Of a DNA stretch of 64,000 nt, positions 9,977 through 18,477 are shown piece after piece. Made by a program: the position numbers and the translations under genes. Below the pieces are notes generated by a model that saw nothing but the letters and a program-made list of their open reading frames with translations, was not told the DNA's origin and did no database searches. The DNA comes from Salimicrobium flavidum (lineage in GTDB: Bacteria > Bacillota > Bacilli > Bacillales > Halobacillaceae): positions 310,001 through 374,000 of the forward strand of contig NZ_FTOC01000001.1 in the NCBI RefSeq assembly GCF_900156645.1, read 5' to 3'. Positions within the stretch are counted from its first letter, which is position 1. Every line of letters starts with the position of its first letter.

Positions 9977-10005
9977 ATTCGTAGGATGAGAAATCATTTA
10001 CCTTT
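9977..10005 (-). promoter_or_regulatory. sigma-H-like promoter candidate for spoVS
   Basis: On the minus strand AAAGGTAAA (consensus RNAGGAWWW, one mismatch) is followed after 13 nt by TACGAAT (consensus RNNGAAT, one mismatch). Spacing is one or two bases longer than usual. B. subtilis spoVS is known to be a sigma-H gene, which supports the reading. Confidence 0.42.
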
Positions 10006-10038
10006 TATTATGAAGGAAGTTTTTACAAAATTCAAACT

Positions 10039-10836
10039 TCAGCTGAAAAAGGGATGGTCCTCGTTAATCAGAATCCGCTTGATCTTTTTAGCTTTACCGG
10101 TCTTATCATCAATATCTATTAACACTCCACTCAATTGACTTCTTCCTTCTTTCGGTACTTCAAAACGTACAGGCAACTGAGTAAGAAATCTTTTCATAAC
10201 TGCTTCCCGCTCCATACCAAGAATCCCGTCATACGGACCAGTCATACCTGCATCGGAAATATAAGCGGTGCCCTGCGGAAGAATACGCTCATCGGCGGTC
10301 TGGACATGTGTATGTGTGCCCACGTTCACACTGACTCTTCCGTCGACGTACCATCCCATAGCCTGTTTTTCACTGGTGGCTTCCGCGTGAAAATCAAGGA
10401 ATATTATATTTGTTCGTTTCTTCGCTTCCTTGATCAGCTCATCTATTTTCCGGAAGGGGTCATCGATCGGTGCCATAAATGTACGAGCCTGAAGATTTAT
10501 GACAGCTACTTCCGCATGAGGTGTTTTTACGAAAACAAGCCCTTTCCCAGGCGTACCCTCTGGCATATTTGCAGGCCGGGCCATATGGTCTGCATCATCT
10601 ATGAATTCAAAAATCTCCTTCTTATCCCACGCATGATTACCTAATGTAACTGCCTGAGCCCCTTTTTCAAGAAAACGACGGTAAATTTTTTCTGTTATTC
10701 CCTTACCTGATGCTGCATTTTCCCCGTTGACGACTGTCATCGTAGGCTGATACTTCTGTTTCAATTTCGGCAGATAAGTATCCACCATTTCTCTTCCCGG
10801 AGACCCTACAACGTCACCTATGAATAATATTCTCAT
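10039..10836 (-). CDS. ymdB: YmdB, metallophosphodiesterase (2',3'-cAMP phosphodiesterase family)
   Basis: 265 aa calcineurin-like phosphoesterase of the YmdB family. Metal ligands are visible in FIGDVVGSPGRE (residues 5-16), VNGENAASGKG, TLGNHAWDKKE (about 65-75), FHAEATSEK and VGTHTHVQTAD. The B. subtilis protein hydrolyses 2',3'-cyclic nucleotides and affects the switch between motility and biofilm and many transcript levels. The start is ATG at 10834-10836, with a TTG just before it. It follows rny with a terminator between them, so readthrough or a separate promoter must drive it. Confidence 0.95.
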   Translation of the reverse strand: MRILFIGDVVGSPGREMVDTYLPKLKQKYQPTMTVVNGENAASGKGITEKIYRRFLEKGAQAVTLGNHAWDKKEIFEFIDDADHMARPANMPEGTPGKGLVFVKTPHAEVAVINLQARTFMAPIDDPFRKIDELIKEAKKRTNIIFLDFHAEATSEKQAMGWYVDGRVSVNVGTHTHVQTADERILPQGTAYISDAGMTGPYDGILGMEREAVMKRFLTQLPVRFEVPKEGRSQLSGVLIDIDDKTGKAKKIKRILINEDHPFFS

Positions 10837-10873
10837 CAATCCTCTTCCTTTCCCACTTAAGTATGAACATAAA

Positions 10874-10898
10874 GAAAAGCGGCATTAAGCCGCTTTTC
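10874..10898 (-). terminator. terminator after rny
   Basis: GAAAAGCGGC and GCCGCTTTTC form a perfect 10 bp stem with a 5 nt loop, followed on the minus strand by TTTATG. It lies between rny and ymdB. Confidence 0.88.
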
Positions 10899-10905
10899 CT
10901 GTCAT

Positions 10906-12468
10906 TTATTTTGCGTATTCCACTGAACGCGTCTCCCTAATTACGGTGACCTTGATATGTCCAGGGTAATTCAACTCATCTTCAATTCGGCCTCGAATAT
11001 TTCGGGCCAGCTTGGTTGCCTCTAAATCATCAATTTCATCAGGACTTACCATGATTCTGATTTCGCGACCGGCTTGGATTGCAAAAGATTTTTCTACTCC
11101 ATCGTATGATTCCGAAATTTCTTCGAGTTTCTCTAATCGTTTCACGTAATTTTCTAACGTTTCACTTCTCGCTCCCGGTCTTGCAGCGGAAAGTGCATCC
11201 GCAGCTGCGACGAGTACAGAGATGATCGAAGTCGGCTCTTCGTCTCCATGGTGAGAAGCGATAGCATTGACGACAGTTTCATTTTCTTTATATTTAACCG
11301 CCAGCTCCTTACCAATTTCAACGTGGCTTCCTTCTACCTCATGATCAATGGCTTTACCGATATCGTGGAGAAGACCTGCCCGCTTGGCAAGTGTTTCGTC
11401 TTCACCCAGCTCTGCTGCCATCAATCCGGAGAGGTGCGCTACTTCCGTCGAGTGTTTCAAAACGTTCTGACCATAACTAGTACGGTATTTGAGACGTCCA
11501 AGCACTTTAACAAGATCTGGGTGGAGACCATGCACTCCAACTTCAAACGTCGTTTCTTCACCGATTTCCCGGATATAGTCATCAACTTCTCTACGTGATT
11601 TTTCGACCATTTCCTCGATCCGTGCCGGGTGGATTCTCCCATCCTGCACGAGTTTTTCAAGGGACATACGGGCTATTTCACGGCGTACAGGGTCGAATCC
11701 TGAAAGAATAACTGCCTCTGGAGTATCATCTATGATCAGATCAATTCCTGTGAGTGTTTCCAGAGTGCGGATGTTTCTACCTTCTCTCCCGATGATTCTC
11801 CCTTTCATTTCATCATTCGGAAGATTCACGACAGAAACTGTTGTTTCTGCAACGTGATCGGCAGCACACCGCTGCATCGCAAGAGAAAGAATGTTTTTCG
11901 CTTTCTTATCTGCTTCTTCTTTCGCCCTGTTTTCCGCTTCTTTCACCATGAGTGCTGTCTCGTGGGACAGATCATTTTCGACACGGTCCAAAATGACTTG
12001 TTTCGCTTGGTCCGATGTCAAACCTGAAATCCTTTCCAATTCAGATTGCTGCTGCTCTACAAGCTGCTGCATATCTGCCTCTTCTTTTTCGAGTTGAGTC
12101 TGTCTCTCTGTCAGCGTTTCTTCCTTCGTCTCAAGAGAAAGCTCCCGCTGATCGAGTGTCACACTCTTACGATCGAGGTTTTCTTCTTTTTGATTCAAAC
12201 GATTTTCGAACTTTTGCAGTTCCGTACGACGTTCACGAATATCACTTTCGGCTTCCTGACGAAACGCCTGATTCTCTTCTTTCGCTTCAAGAAGAGCCTC
12301 TTTTTTTGCTGATTCTGCATTCCTTCGACCTTCTTCAACAATTTGCTTCGCAAGATCTTCAGCACTGGAAATCTTCGCTTCGGCAATGGATTTCCGGACG
12401 AAATATCCTGCAGCCAATCCGATGATCAGGGCAAGCAAGATGAAGATGATCGTGGATACAATACCCAT
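10906..12468 (-). CDS. rny: ribonuclease Y
   Basis: 520 aa endoribonuclease that starts mRNA decay in Firmicutes. It has an N-terminal membrane anchor (residues about 3-25), a long charged coiled coil (about 30-200), a KH domain with [11 protein letters not shown] near 226, and an HD domain with [12 protein letters not shown] near 371. The length matches B. subtilis Rny exactly. It works at the membrane with RicA/F/T, and ricA is also in this window. A near-consensus promoter lies about 110 nt upstream of its start. Confidence 0.97.
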   Translation of the reverse strand: MGIVSTIIFILLALIIGLAAGYFVRKSIAEAKISSAEDLAKQIVEEGRRNAESAKKEALLEAKEENQAFRQEAESDIRERRTELQKFENRLNQKEENLDRKSVTLDQRELSLETKEETLTERQTQLEKEEADMQQLVEQQQSELERISGLTSDQAKQVILDRVENDLSHETALMVKEAENRAKEEADKKAKNILSLAMQRCAADHVAETTVSVVNLPNDEMKGRIIGREGRNIRTLETLTGIDLIIDDTPEAVILSGFDPVRREIARMSLEKLVQDGRIHPARIEEMVEKSRREVDDYIREIGEETTFEVGVHGLHPDLVKVLGRLKYRTSYGQNVLKHSTEVAHLSGLMAAELGEDETLAKRAGLLHDIGKAIDHEVEGSHVEIGKELAVKYKENETVVNAIASHHGDEEPTSIISVLVAAADALSAARPGARSETLENYVKRLEKLEEISESYDGVEKSFAIQAGREIRIMVSPDEIDDLEATKLARNIRGRIEDELNYPGHIKVTVIRETRSVEYAK

Positions 12469-12577
12469 AGTTTCACCTCCTCATGCTTCAAAAAGCCCAT
12501 CTTTTGTTTTACCATCATTACTTTTTCATTAATTCGTATCGAAATCATAGGTAAAATAAATGGAATGATACATATCC

Positions 12578-12606
12578 ATTTTATGCTTGCCTATATAGTA
12601 TGTCAA
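12578..12606 (-). promoter_or_regulatory. sigma-A promoter of rny
   Basis: TTGACA, 17 nt, TAAAAT on the minus strand: a perfect -35 and a 5/6 match at -10, located between the recA terminator and rny. Confidence 0.8.
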
Positions 12607-12629
12607 GATAGTACATACGCATACGAATA

Positions 12630-12655
12630 AAAGCAGGGCCGTTTAGCCCTGCTTT
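12630..12655 (-). terminator. terminator of recA
   Basis: AAAGCAGGGC and GCCCTGCTTT form a 10 bp stem followed by TTATT on the minus strand, just after the recA stop. Confidence 0.9.
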
Positions 12656-12658
12656 CAA

Positions 12659-13714
12659 TCATACATCCAGCGATTCCTGGTTTTCATCGTCAGAGGATTT
12701 CCCTTCCTCCGGCGCTTCTTTCGTTTCTCCATTCATTCCATAATGTTCCCGGATCTGCTGTTTCAGATCTTCATATACTTCCGCATTTTCTTTGAGATAC
12801 TGTTTCGCATTTTCACGGCCTTGACCGAGACGATCCCCATTGTAGGAGTACCAGGAGCCGCTCTTATTAATCAAGTCCAGCTCTGTCGCTATGTCGACAA
12901 GCTCTCCTTCCCGGGATATTCCTTCGCCGTACATGATATCGACTTCGGCCTTACGGAACGGAGGAGCAACCTTGTTTTTCACGACCTTGATTCTCGTTTT
13001 ATTACCGATCATATCATTTCCCTGTTTCAATGTTTCAGCCCGACGCACTTCTAACCGTACGGACGAATAGAATTTAAGCGCACGTCCTCCGGGAGTCGTT
13101 TCCGGACTACCGAACATAACTCCTACTTTTTCACGGATCTGGTTAATGAATACTGCTGTAGTATTCGACTTACTGATCGCGCCTGAGAGCTTACGAAGAG
13201 CCTGAGACATAAGTCTTGCCTGGAGACCGACATGCGCATCTCCCATTTCCCCTTCTATCTCAGCTTTAGGTACGAGAGCAGCCACGGAATCCACTACAAT
13301 CATATCCACTGCTCCACTTCGCACAAGTGCTTCAGCTATTTCAAGAGCCTGTTCTCCGGTATCAGGCTGTGAGAGCAGTAGTTCTTCAACATCGACACCG
13401 AGGGCTTTTGCGTACGTCGGGTCAAGAGCATGCTCGGCATCGATGAAAGCTGCTTGCCCTCCTGATGCTTGAGCTTCTGCAATCGCATGGAGAGCGACCG
13501 TGGTTTTACCAGAAGATTCAGGACCATAAATCTCTACGATTCTCCCTCTCGGATACCCACCTACTCCCAAAGCGACGTCGAGAGCAAGCGATCCGCTCGG
13601 AACAGTACTGATTCTTCTACCTGCCTGGTCCCCCATCTTCATGATAGAGCCTTTACCGAACTGTTTTTCTATTTGTCTTAACGCCATATCTAAGGCTTGT
13701 TTACGTTCACTCAT
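12659..13714 (-). CDS. recA: recombinase RecA
   Basis: 351 aa DNA strand-exchange ATPase and SOS co-protease. Walker A is GPESSGKTT near residue 65, Walker B is in [12 protein letters not shown], and the L1/L2 loops and the MAW-like [13 protein letters not shown] segment are present. The C-terminal tail is acidic ([16 protein letters not shown]), as is common. ATG at 13712-13714 is used; a TTG precedes it. It has its own promoter and a LexA box just upstream, so it is SOS-induced. cinA lies upstream on the same strand, as in B. subtilis. Confidence 0.98.
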   Translation of the reverse strand: MSERKQALDMALRQIEKQFGKGSIMKMGDQAGRRISTVPSGSLALDVALGVGGYPRGRIVEIYGPESSGKTTVALHAIAEAQASGGQAAFIDAEHALDPTYAKALGVDVEELLLSQPDTGEQALEIAEALVRSGAVDMIVVDSVAALVPKAEIEGEMGDAHVGLQARLMSQALRKLSGAISKSNTTAVFINQIREKVGVMFGSPETTPGGRALKFYSSVRLEVRRAETLKQGNDMIGNKTRIKVVKNKVAPPFRKAEVDIMYGEGISREGELVDIATELDLINKSGSWYSYNGDRLGQGRENAKQYLKENAEVYEDLKQQIREHYGMNGETKEAPEEGKSSDDENQESLDV

Positions 13715-13743
13715 CAAATACCCCTTTCCTCTTTTCTATACCT

Positions 13744-13772
13744 ATCATAACTCTTTTTAATTCATTTGCCAA
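13744..13772 (-). promoter_or_regulatory. sigma-A promoter of recA
   Basis: TTGGCA, 17 nt, TATGAT on the minus strand, about 30 nt before the recA start. The LexA box lies 8 nt upstream of the -35. Confidence 0.72.
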
Positions 13773-13780
13773 CTAAAACA

Positions 13781-13794
13781 CGAATAAACGTTCC
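13781..13794. promoter_or_regulatory. LexA (DinR) operator of recA
   Basis: CGAATAAACGTTCC matches the Bacillus SOS-box consensus CGAACRNRYGTTYC at 13 of 14 positions. It sits directly upstream of the recA -35, as expected for an SOS gene. Confidence 0.85.
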
Positions 13795-13879
13795 CTTTTT
13801 TTCCTCAGCAGGATATCATGGAAACTTGAGAAATCCCAAGGAGAAAATTTCACAATCATACGTTTGAAACGAGAAATAA

Positions 13880-15127
13880 TTAATCTTTCAGTATATGAAA
13901 TAAAAGTTGATAAGCTTTCTTGATCGCCTTTTTCTGAACTTGTTCCCTGGAGCCCTGTACGTGTAGGAAATGATGATATGCTCGATTTTCAGCAACTTTC
14001 ACACCGATATACACCGTCCCCGGAGATTGTCCTTCGCTAGTGGAAGGGCCCGCTACACCAGTGAAGCTGACGCTTATGTCAGAGCCGAATACGGACTGGG
14101 CTCTTTCTGCCATAGCTTCCGCACATTGCTTACTGATAGTTCCGTATCTGTTTGTAATATACGAAGAAACGCCGAGTGCCTTCTCTTTGGAATCTTTCGT
14201 ATATGTAACCATACCTCCGGCGCAAACATCAGAAGCACCAGGAACACTTATCAGATTGTTGAGGAAGCCACCTCCGGTCAGGCTTTCAGCTGCCGAAATC
14301 ATCCAGCCGCGACTATCGAGCAGTTCAGATACTTTTTCTTCGATCATAATATCATCACTGCCATAATAATAATTCCCGGCTAAAGCCAAAATACTTTTCT
14401 TTTCCTTTGCCAGCATGTCTTCCGCTTCTTCTATCGAGTCTCCTGAAGCTGTAAGACGTACCCCCACCTCTCCGAGAGAAGCGAGGGGAGCTATAGTGGG
14501 GTTCGTCTGAGTGCGAATTCGTTCAGCCAAAAGGTCTTCAAGTGTGGATTCCCCGATCCCGATGAACCGGAGCATTTCAGACTTTATTTCTGTTTGAAGG
14601 ACATATTTTTCTTTCAAATAAGGGAACACCCCATTTGTCATGAGATACTTCATTTCTACCGGCACGCCCGGTAGAAATACCCACACCGCTCCCTCATGCT
14701 CGACAATCTGCCCCGGGGCCATACCTTCTTCATTCGTCAGAACATATGCGTTGTCGAAGACTTGGGCTTGTTTATAGTTATTCGAAGTCATGGTAGTCCC
14801 GTTCTTTTCATAAAAAGCCTCTATTTTTTCTTTAGCATTCTCGTCCATGTGAAAAGATTGATGAAACAGCGTATTCACTGCCTCTTTTGTCAAATCATCC
14901 TCGGTAGGTCCGAGTCCTCCGGTTACGATAATCAAGTTGGAGCGTTGCTGGGCGGTATGGAAAAGTTCCGATAGACGGGAATGATTATCTCCAGCAGCTG
15001 TGTGATAGTAAATCGAAATGCCATGTCTTGCCAATTGATCGGAAAGCCACTGGGCATTCGTGTTGGCGATCTGACCGAGCAGAAGTTCCGTCCCTATGCC
15101 GATGATTTCAGCTTTCCACTTCATCAT
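13880..15127 (-). CDS. cinA: CinA family protein (NMN amidohydrolase/competence-damage protein)
   Basis: 415 aa with an N-terminal MoCF/COG1058 domain (EIIGIGTELLLGQIANTNAQ; VTGGLGPTEDDLTKEA) and a C-terminal PncC-type domain (SAAESLTGGGFLNNL; VSFTGVAGP). In other bacteria these parts carry ADP-ribose pyrophosphatase and nicotinamide-mononucleotide deamidase activities; in Bacillus and Streptococcus the gene is tied to recA and competence. ATG at 15125-15127 overlaps the pgsA stop as ATGA, so translation is coupled. An in-frame extension to 15151 would lie inside pgsA and lacks a ribosome site. Confidence 0.93.
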   Translation of the reverse strand: MMKWKAEIIGIGTELLLGQIANTNAQWLSDQLARHGISIYYHTAAGDNHSRLSELFHTAQQRSNLIIVTGGLGPTEDDLTKEAVNTLFHQSFHMDENAKEKIEAFYEKNGTTMTSNNYKQAQVFDNAYVLTNEEGMAPGQIVEHEGAVWVFLPGVPVEMKYLMTNGVFPYLKEKYVLQTEIKSEMLRFIGIGESTLEDLLAERIRTQTNPTIAPLASLGEVGVRLTASGDSIEEAEDMLAKEKKSILALAGNYYYGSDDIMIEEKVSELLDSRGWMISAAESLTGGGFLNNLISVPGASDVCAGGMVTYTKDSKEKALGVSSYITNRYGTISKQCAEAMAERAQSVFGSDISVSFTGVAGPSTSEGQSPGTVYIGVKVAENRAYHHFLHVQGSREQVQKKAIKKAYQLLFHILKD

Positions 15128-15702
15128 TTCGAATCCCTCATTACGTGCCAATTCTTCTTGAAGTAGTCATACCCGGAATAAACGGTGATAATCATAGCTA
15201 GATATAAAGAGATGATCCCGAGCGGCAGACCTACAAAAGCGAACGGGAAATTGTGAAGCAACAACAGAGAGACCGAAACGATCTGTATCCATGTTTTCAG
15301 TTTCCCCATTTGACTCGCCGCCAGGACGGCACCATCACCGGCAGCTACAAGACGAAGGCCGGTCACAGCGAATTCACGACTGATGATGATGATGACGATC
15401 CAGGCCGGAGCAAGGCCCGCTTCGACGAGCACAATCAACGCGGCACTGACGAGCAGCTTATCGGCAAGAGGATCGAGAAATTTCCCGAGATTCGTCACCA
15501 GATTGTACTTACGAGCAATGTATCCATCCACCCAGTCCGTCGTAGAAGCGATGATGAACAAAATAGCTCCGAGTAGATGAGAGATAGGGAGTTCTCTTTC
15601 CCCCATCTCGAACGAGCCCCACCCGAAAGGTACGGACACGAGAATAATGAAAATCGGTATGAGAAAAATGCGTGAAATCGTAATCTTATTTGGTAAATTC
15701 AA
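15124..15702 (-). CDS. pgsA: CDP-diacylglycerol-glycerol-3-phosphate 3-phosphatidyltransferase
   Basis: Integral membrane enzyme that makes phosphatidylglycerol phosphate, the committed step to anionic phospholipids. 192 aa, versus 193 in B. subtilis. The CDP-alcohol phosphatidyltransferase motif DG-x2-AR-x8-G-x3-D-x3-D is seen in DWVDGYIARKYNLV followed by LGKFLDPLADK. Several hydrophobic segments follow. The start is TTG at 15700-15702 (NLPNKITISR) with AAGGGG about 8 nt before it; the longer frame to 15765 starts inside the rodZ terminator. It overlaps cinA by 4 nt. Confidence 0.94.
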   Translation of the reverse strand: MNLPNKITISRIFLIPIFIILVSVPFGWGSFEMGERELPISHLLGAILFIIASTTDWVDGYIARKYNLVTNLGKFLDPLADKLLVSAALIVLVEAGLAPAWIVIIIISREFAVTGLRLVAAGDGAVLAASQMGKLKTWIQIVSVSLLLLHNFPFAFVGLPLGIISLYLAMIITVYSGYDYFKKNWHVMRDSK

Positions 15703-15764
15703 AACAACATCCCCTTTTCGTGAAAACTTATACAAGGAGGAAATATTTTTCTTCCCTGCTAACA

Positions 15765-15796
15765 AAAAGCTGTCTACATGGTAAGAGACAGCTTTT
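15765..15796 (-). terminator. terminator of rodZ
   Basis: AAAAGCTGTCT and AGACAGCTTTT form an 11 bp stem around a 10 nt loop, with a T run on the minus strand, just after rodZ. Confidence 0.85.
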
Positions 15797-15799
15797 CAT

Positions 15800-16744
15800 C
15801 TAATTAAAATTGATAAGTAACTTTTGTGTCGTCATATCAGCAGGAAATTCAACCGGCTGATCATCGATGGAGACATTCAATGCTCCGGCAGACCCAGTTT
15901 TCAAAAAGAGTTGCTCGTGAGCGGAGGCATCAATCGTAAGCGGACTGTCCGCCTGGGAGTAAATGATAGGATCGATCAGGTTTTCACCATTTTTCGGTGC
16001 TGTCACTTCGAGGTATGACTCACCTGTCAGTTCAATCGTCACCTGTTTCTCTTCGGCGTCCGTCACTTGATACGTATGCTCAGGAAAACCGCCGGTTCCT
16101 GTCTGTTGCAACTCCACTTGTGCTGCCTGCTCCTCTTCAGGTTCCTTTTCTGATTCTTCCGAAGGAGGGTTTTCTTCCGTGTTCTCTGAATCCGTCTCTC
16201 CTTCTCCTTCAGTTTCCCCCGAGCCACTTTCGCCAGCATTCTCTCCCTGACTTTCTTCCTCGTTACCGTTTCCTTCATCATCAGAGATCACCACTTCGTC
16301 CTGTGGTTGATCGTCCTCCGGTGCGGTCTCTGACGGAGTGGAAAGCTGCTGTGTAAAGAAATATATGACAAAAACGATGACGACGACGAGCGCTGCAGTT
16401 ATGATAGCAGGAAAAACTTTCGATGATTTCCCTGAACTGCTTCCTTTTGTCGGGGAAGGCTGTTGCTTTGATTTTTGCACTCTTGTATAAGGGATGGTAG
16501 TTTCATCATCCATCGATGGAAGCTCACTCTTATGTTCTTCCATAACTTCTTCAGGGTTCAACCCTACCGTCGAAGCATACTCCCGGATGAATGCCCGGGT
16601 GTAAAATTTCCCTGGAAGTGTATCAAAATTATTCTCTTCGATTGCCTGCAAATATCTTTTTTGAATTTTAGTGGATGCCTGTACTTCTTCCAATGACATT
16701 CCTTTGGCATTCCGCGCTTCTCTGAGCCGGGATCCGAGTTCCAT
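15800..16744 (-). CDS. rodZ: RodZ-like cytoskeletal/cell-shape protein (YmfM)
   Basis: 314 aa. An N-terminal HTH_25 domain (GSRLREARNAKGMSLEEVQ; the region that binds MreB in RodZ) covers residues 1-75; a basic linker and one transmembrane segment (about 113-131, VFPAIITAALVVVIVFVIYF) follow; then a very acidic, low-complexity extracellular linker (about 142-205, mostly E, D, S, G) and a C-terminal DUF4115 beta domain. It couples MreB to wall growth. The acidic linker fits an extracellular protein of a salt-adapted species. It follows ymfK by 14 nt and ends at a terminator. Confidence 0.93.
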   Translation of the reverse strand: MELGSRLREARNAKGMSLEEVQASTKIQKRYLQAIEENNFDTLPGKFYTRAFIREYASTVGLNPEEVMEEHKSELPSMDDETTIPYTRVQKSKQQPSPTKGSSSGKSSKVFPAIITAALVVVIVFVIYFFTQQLSTPSETAPEDDQPQDEVVISDDEGNGNEEESQGENAGESGSGETEGEGETDSENTEENPPSEESEKEPEEEQAAQVELQQTGTGGFPEHTYQVTDAEEKQVTIELTGESYLEVTAPKNGENLIDPIIYSQADSPLTIDASAHEQLFLKTGSAGALNVSIDDQPVEFPADMTTQKLLINFN

Positions 16745-16758
16745 TTTTTCACCAACCT

Positions 16759-17562
16759 TTAAAAATCAAACGTATTAAACCCATCACCGAAATCTCCGAA
16801 ACCGTGGTCCCTTTGTTTCTCAGCTATTTCGTAAGTGATCTCCTGGTTTTCGTCACTTCTCAATTCTATAATATAATCGAAATCATCCATTTTGTATTCT
16901 GTTTCCTGAACAAAAATATCCGGATGTTCCACAACTTTCATCGCAGGCAGTCGCATAATCTCACGGATCAACTGCCAATGTTCTTCGGAAGCTTTTCTTG
17001 CAGACACCATTCCATCGATGATATAAACGTTATCCGGATTGAATTCCTCTTTGATCAATTTACTGCGCACCGTCTGTTTCAATAGAGTGCTGGACAAAAA
17101 CAACCATCGTTTATTAGCACTGACACTCGCGGCTACGATCGATTCCGTCTTTCCTACTCTAGGCATACCACGAATGCCTATCATCTTATGCCCTTCTTTC
17201 ATAAATAGTTCCGCCATGAAGTCTACCAGCAGACCAAGATCTTTACGGACAAAACGAAATGTTTTTCGATCATCGATATCGCTATGTATATACCGCCCAT
17301 GCCGTACCGCTAATCGATCTCTCAGTTTAGGTTTCCTCAATTTCGTAATTTCAATAGTATCCATCGTTTTTAAAATTGACCTTAACCGGCTAATTTGCAC
17401 TTCTTCCTTGCATAACAGCAACATCCCTCTGTGAGAATCTTCCACCCCATTGATGGTGATGATGTTTATGGACATCATACCTAGCAAAGACGCTATATCC
17501 CCGAGCAGGCCTGGTCGATTATATTGAATTTGATATTCCAGATACCATTCTTTTTTCTCCAT
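16759..17562 (-). CDS. ymfK: DUF3388 protein YmfK
   Basis: 267 aa, the conserved neighbour of rodZ in Bacillaceae. The N-terminal ~75 residues look like an ACT-type ligand-binding fold (LEYQIQYNRPGLLGDIASLL; INIITINGVED), followed by a domain with a P-loop-like GIRGMPRVGKTES near residue 130. The biochemical function is not established. It is transcribed with rodZ, separated by 14 nt, and separated from ymfI upstream by a terminator. A TATGAT box about 60 nt upstream could be its -10, but no good -35 is visible. Confidence 0.85.
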   Translation of the reverse strand: MEKKEWYLEYQIQYNRPGLLGDIASLLGMMSINIITINGVEDSHRGMLLLCKEEVQISRLRSILKTMDTIEITKLRKPKLRDRLAVRHGRYIHSDIDDRKTFRFVRKDLGLLVDFMAELFMKEGHKMIGIRGMPRVGKTESIVAASVSANKRWLFLSSTLLKQTVRSKLIKEEFNPDNVYIIDGMVSARKASEEHWQLIREIMRLPAMKVVEHPDIFVQETEYKMDDFDYIIELRSDENQEITYEIAEKQRDHGFGDFGDGFNTFDF

Positions 17563-17667
17563 ATCAGAAGCTCCTCAATGTAACGAATGATGAGAGACTA
17601 GATGCTCTCTTACTATCATAAATGATTTTGATTCATTAAGAAAGAATATCTACACCAAAAATCGGAA

Positions 17668-17694
17668 AGACCGTCCAGAATTTCTGAACGGTCT
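17668..17694 (-). terminator. terminator of the ymfF-ymfH-ymfI unit
   Basis: AGACCGTCCAGAA pairs with TTCTGAACGGTCT (one G-T wobble) across a single-base centre, and is followed on the minus strand by TTTCC. It lies 4 nt beyond the stop of the small frame at 17699-17785. Confidence 0.85.
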
Positions 17695-17698
17695 CGAA

Positions 17699-17785
17699 TT
17701 AAGTGTTTATCAGGCGGTTGGGGTTGTTACTCCTCCCCCTGTAGCTATTCAACGCTTCCTCTATGAACATACGGGAAAGAATCAT
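17699..17785 (-). CDS. possible 28-aa small protein coupled to ymfI
   Basis: A 28-codon frame beginning MILSRMFIEEALNSYRGR. Its ATG overlaps the ymfI stop as ATGA, a purine-rich GGGGGATGG lies just before it, and it stops 4 nt before the operon terminator. It occupies the position where B. subtilis has ymfJ (DUF3243, about 85 aa), but I see no ymfJ similarity. It may be a small coupled gene, a ymfJ remnant, or chance. No function can be suggested. Confidence 0.4.
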   Translation of the reverse strand: MILSRMFIEEALNSYRGRSNNPNRLINT

Positions 17786-18477
17786 TTCCATCCCCCGGAA
17801 ACGTTGATTATTTCTCCAGTTATATAGGAAGAACGTTCCCCAAGAAGGAAGGAACATACGTCCGCTACTTCCGAGGCTTTCCCCTGTCTATGCAAAGGAA
17901 TCTCCTGCTCGATTGTATGAAGGTCTTCTTCGCTGAAATCCTGATTCATTTTTGTATCAATCATTCCTGGCGCCACGCCGTTAACTCTTACCCCGCTTGG
18001 GCCAACTTCTTTTGCAAGCGCAGAAATGAAAGTGCGCTGGGCCCCCTTCACTGAACTGTACAGCACCTCTGTACTGGCTCCGGTTTCTCCCCAAATCGAA
18101 GTAACCACAAGAATGCTTCCGCACTTTTTCGTTATCATAGAAGGAATGATATAACTTGTAATGCGCCACATCGACTTCACATGGATGTTATACAGAAGAT
18201 CCATCTCTTTTTCGCCACTATCCTGAAACAAGCCTCGAAAAGCGCTTCCGGCTGCGAACACGACCCCGTCCCAGTCGGGGGACAATTTCTCCAGGAATAA
18301 TTCGATACCTTCTGAATTGGAGAGATCACCCTGAATAGTGAAACTGGAAGAGGGTAGTTCCAAGGTGGGGGGCGAAGAGTGATAATGGACCCCAACAGTC
18401 CATCCGTCGTCTAATAGTTTTCGGCAAATCGCCTGTCCGATATCACCGCTGCCACCTATGACCAAACATTTCTTCAT
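17782..18477 (-). CDS. ymfI: SDR-family oxidoreductase YmfI
   Basis: 231 aa short-chain dehydrogenase/reductase. The Rossmann nucleotide motif VIGGSGDIGQAI is at residues 6-17 (a TGxxxGIG variant) and VFAAGS at about 75-80 corresponds to NNAG. The catalytic Tyr is in the VLYSSVKGAQR segment (Y-x3-K), where the typical YxxxK is kept, with a serine in VVTSIWGE upstream. The substrate is unknown. Its ATG overlaps the ymfH stop (ATGA), so it is coupled to the peptidase pair as in B. subtilis. Confidence 0.9.
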   Translation of the reverse strand: MKKCLVIGGSGDIGQAICRKLLDDGWTVGVHYHSSPPTLELPSSSFTIQGDLSNSEGIELFLEKLSPDWDGVVFAAGSAFRGLFQDSGEKEMDLLYNIHVKSMWRITSYIIPSMITKKCGSILVVTSIWGETGASTEVLYSSVKGAQRTFISALAKEVGPSGVRVNGVAPGMIDTKMNQDFSEEDLHTIEQEIPLHRQGKASEVADVCSFLLGERSSYITGEIINVSGGWK

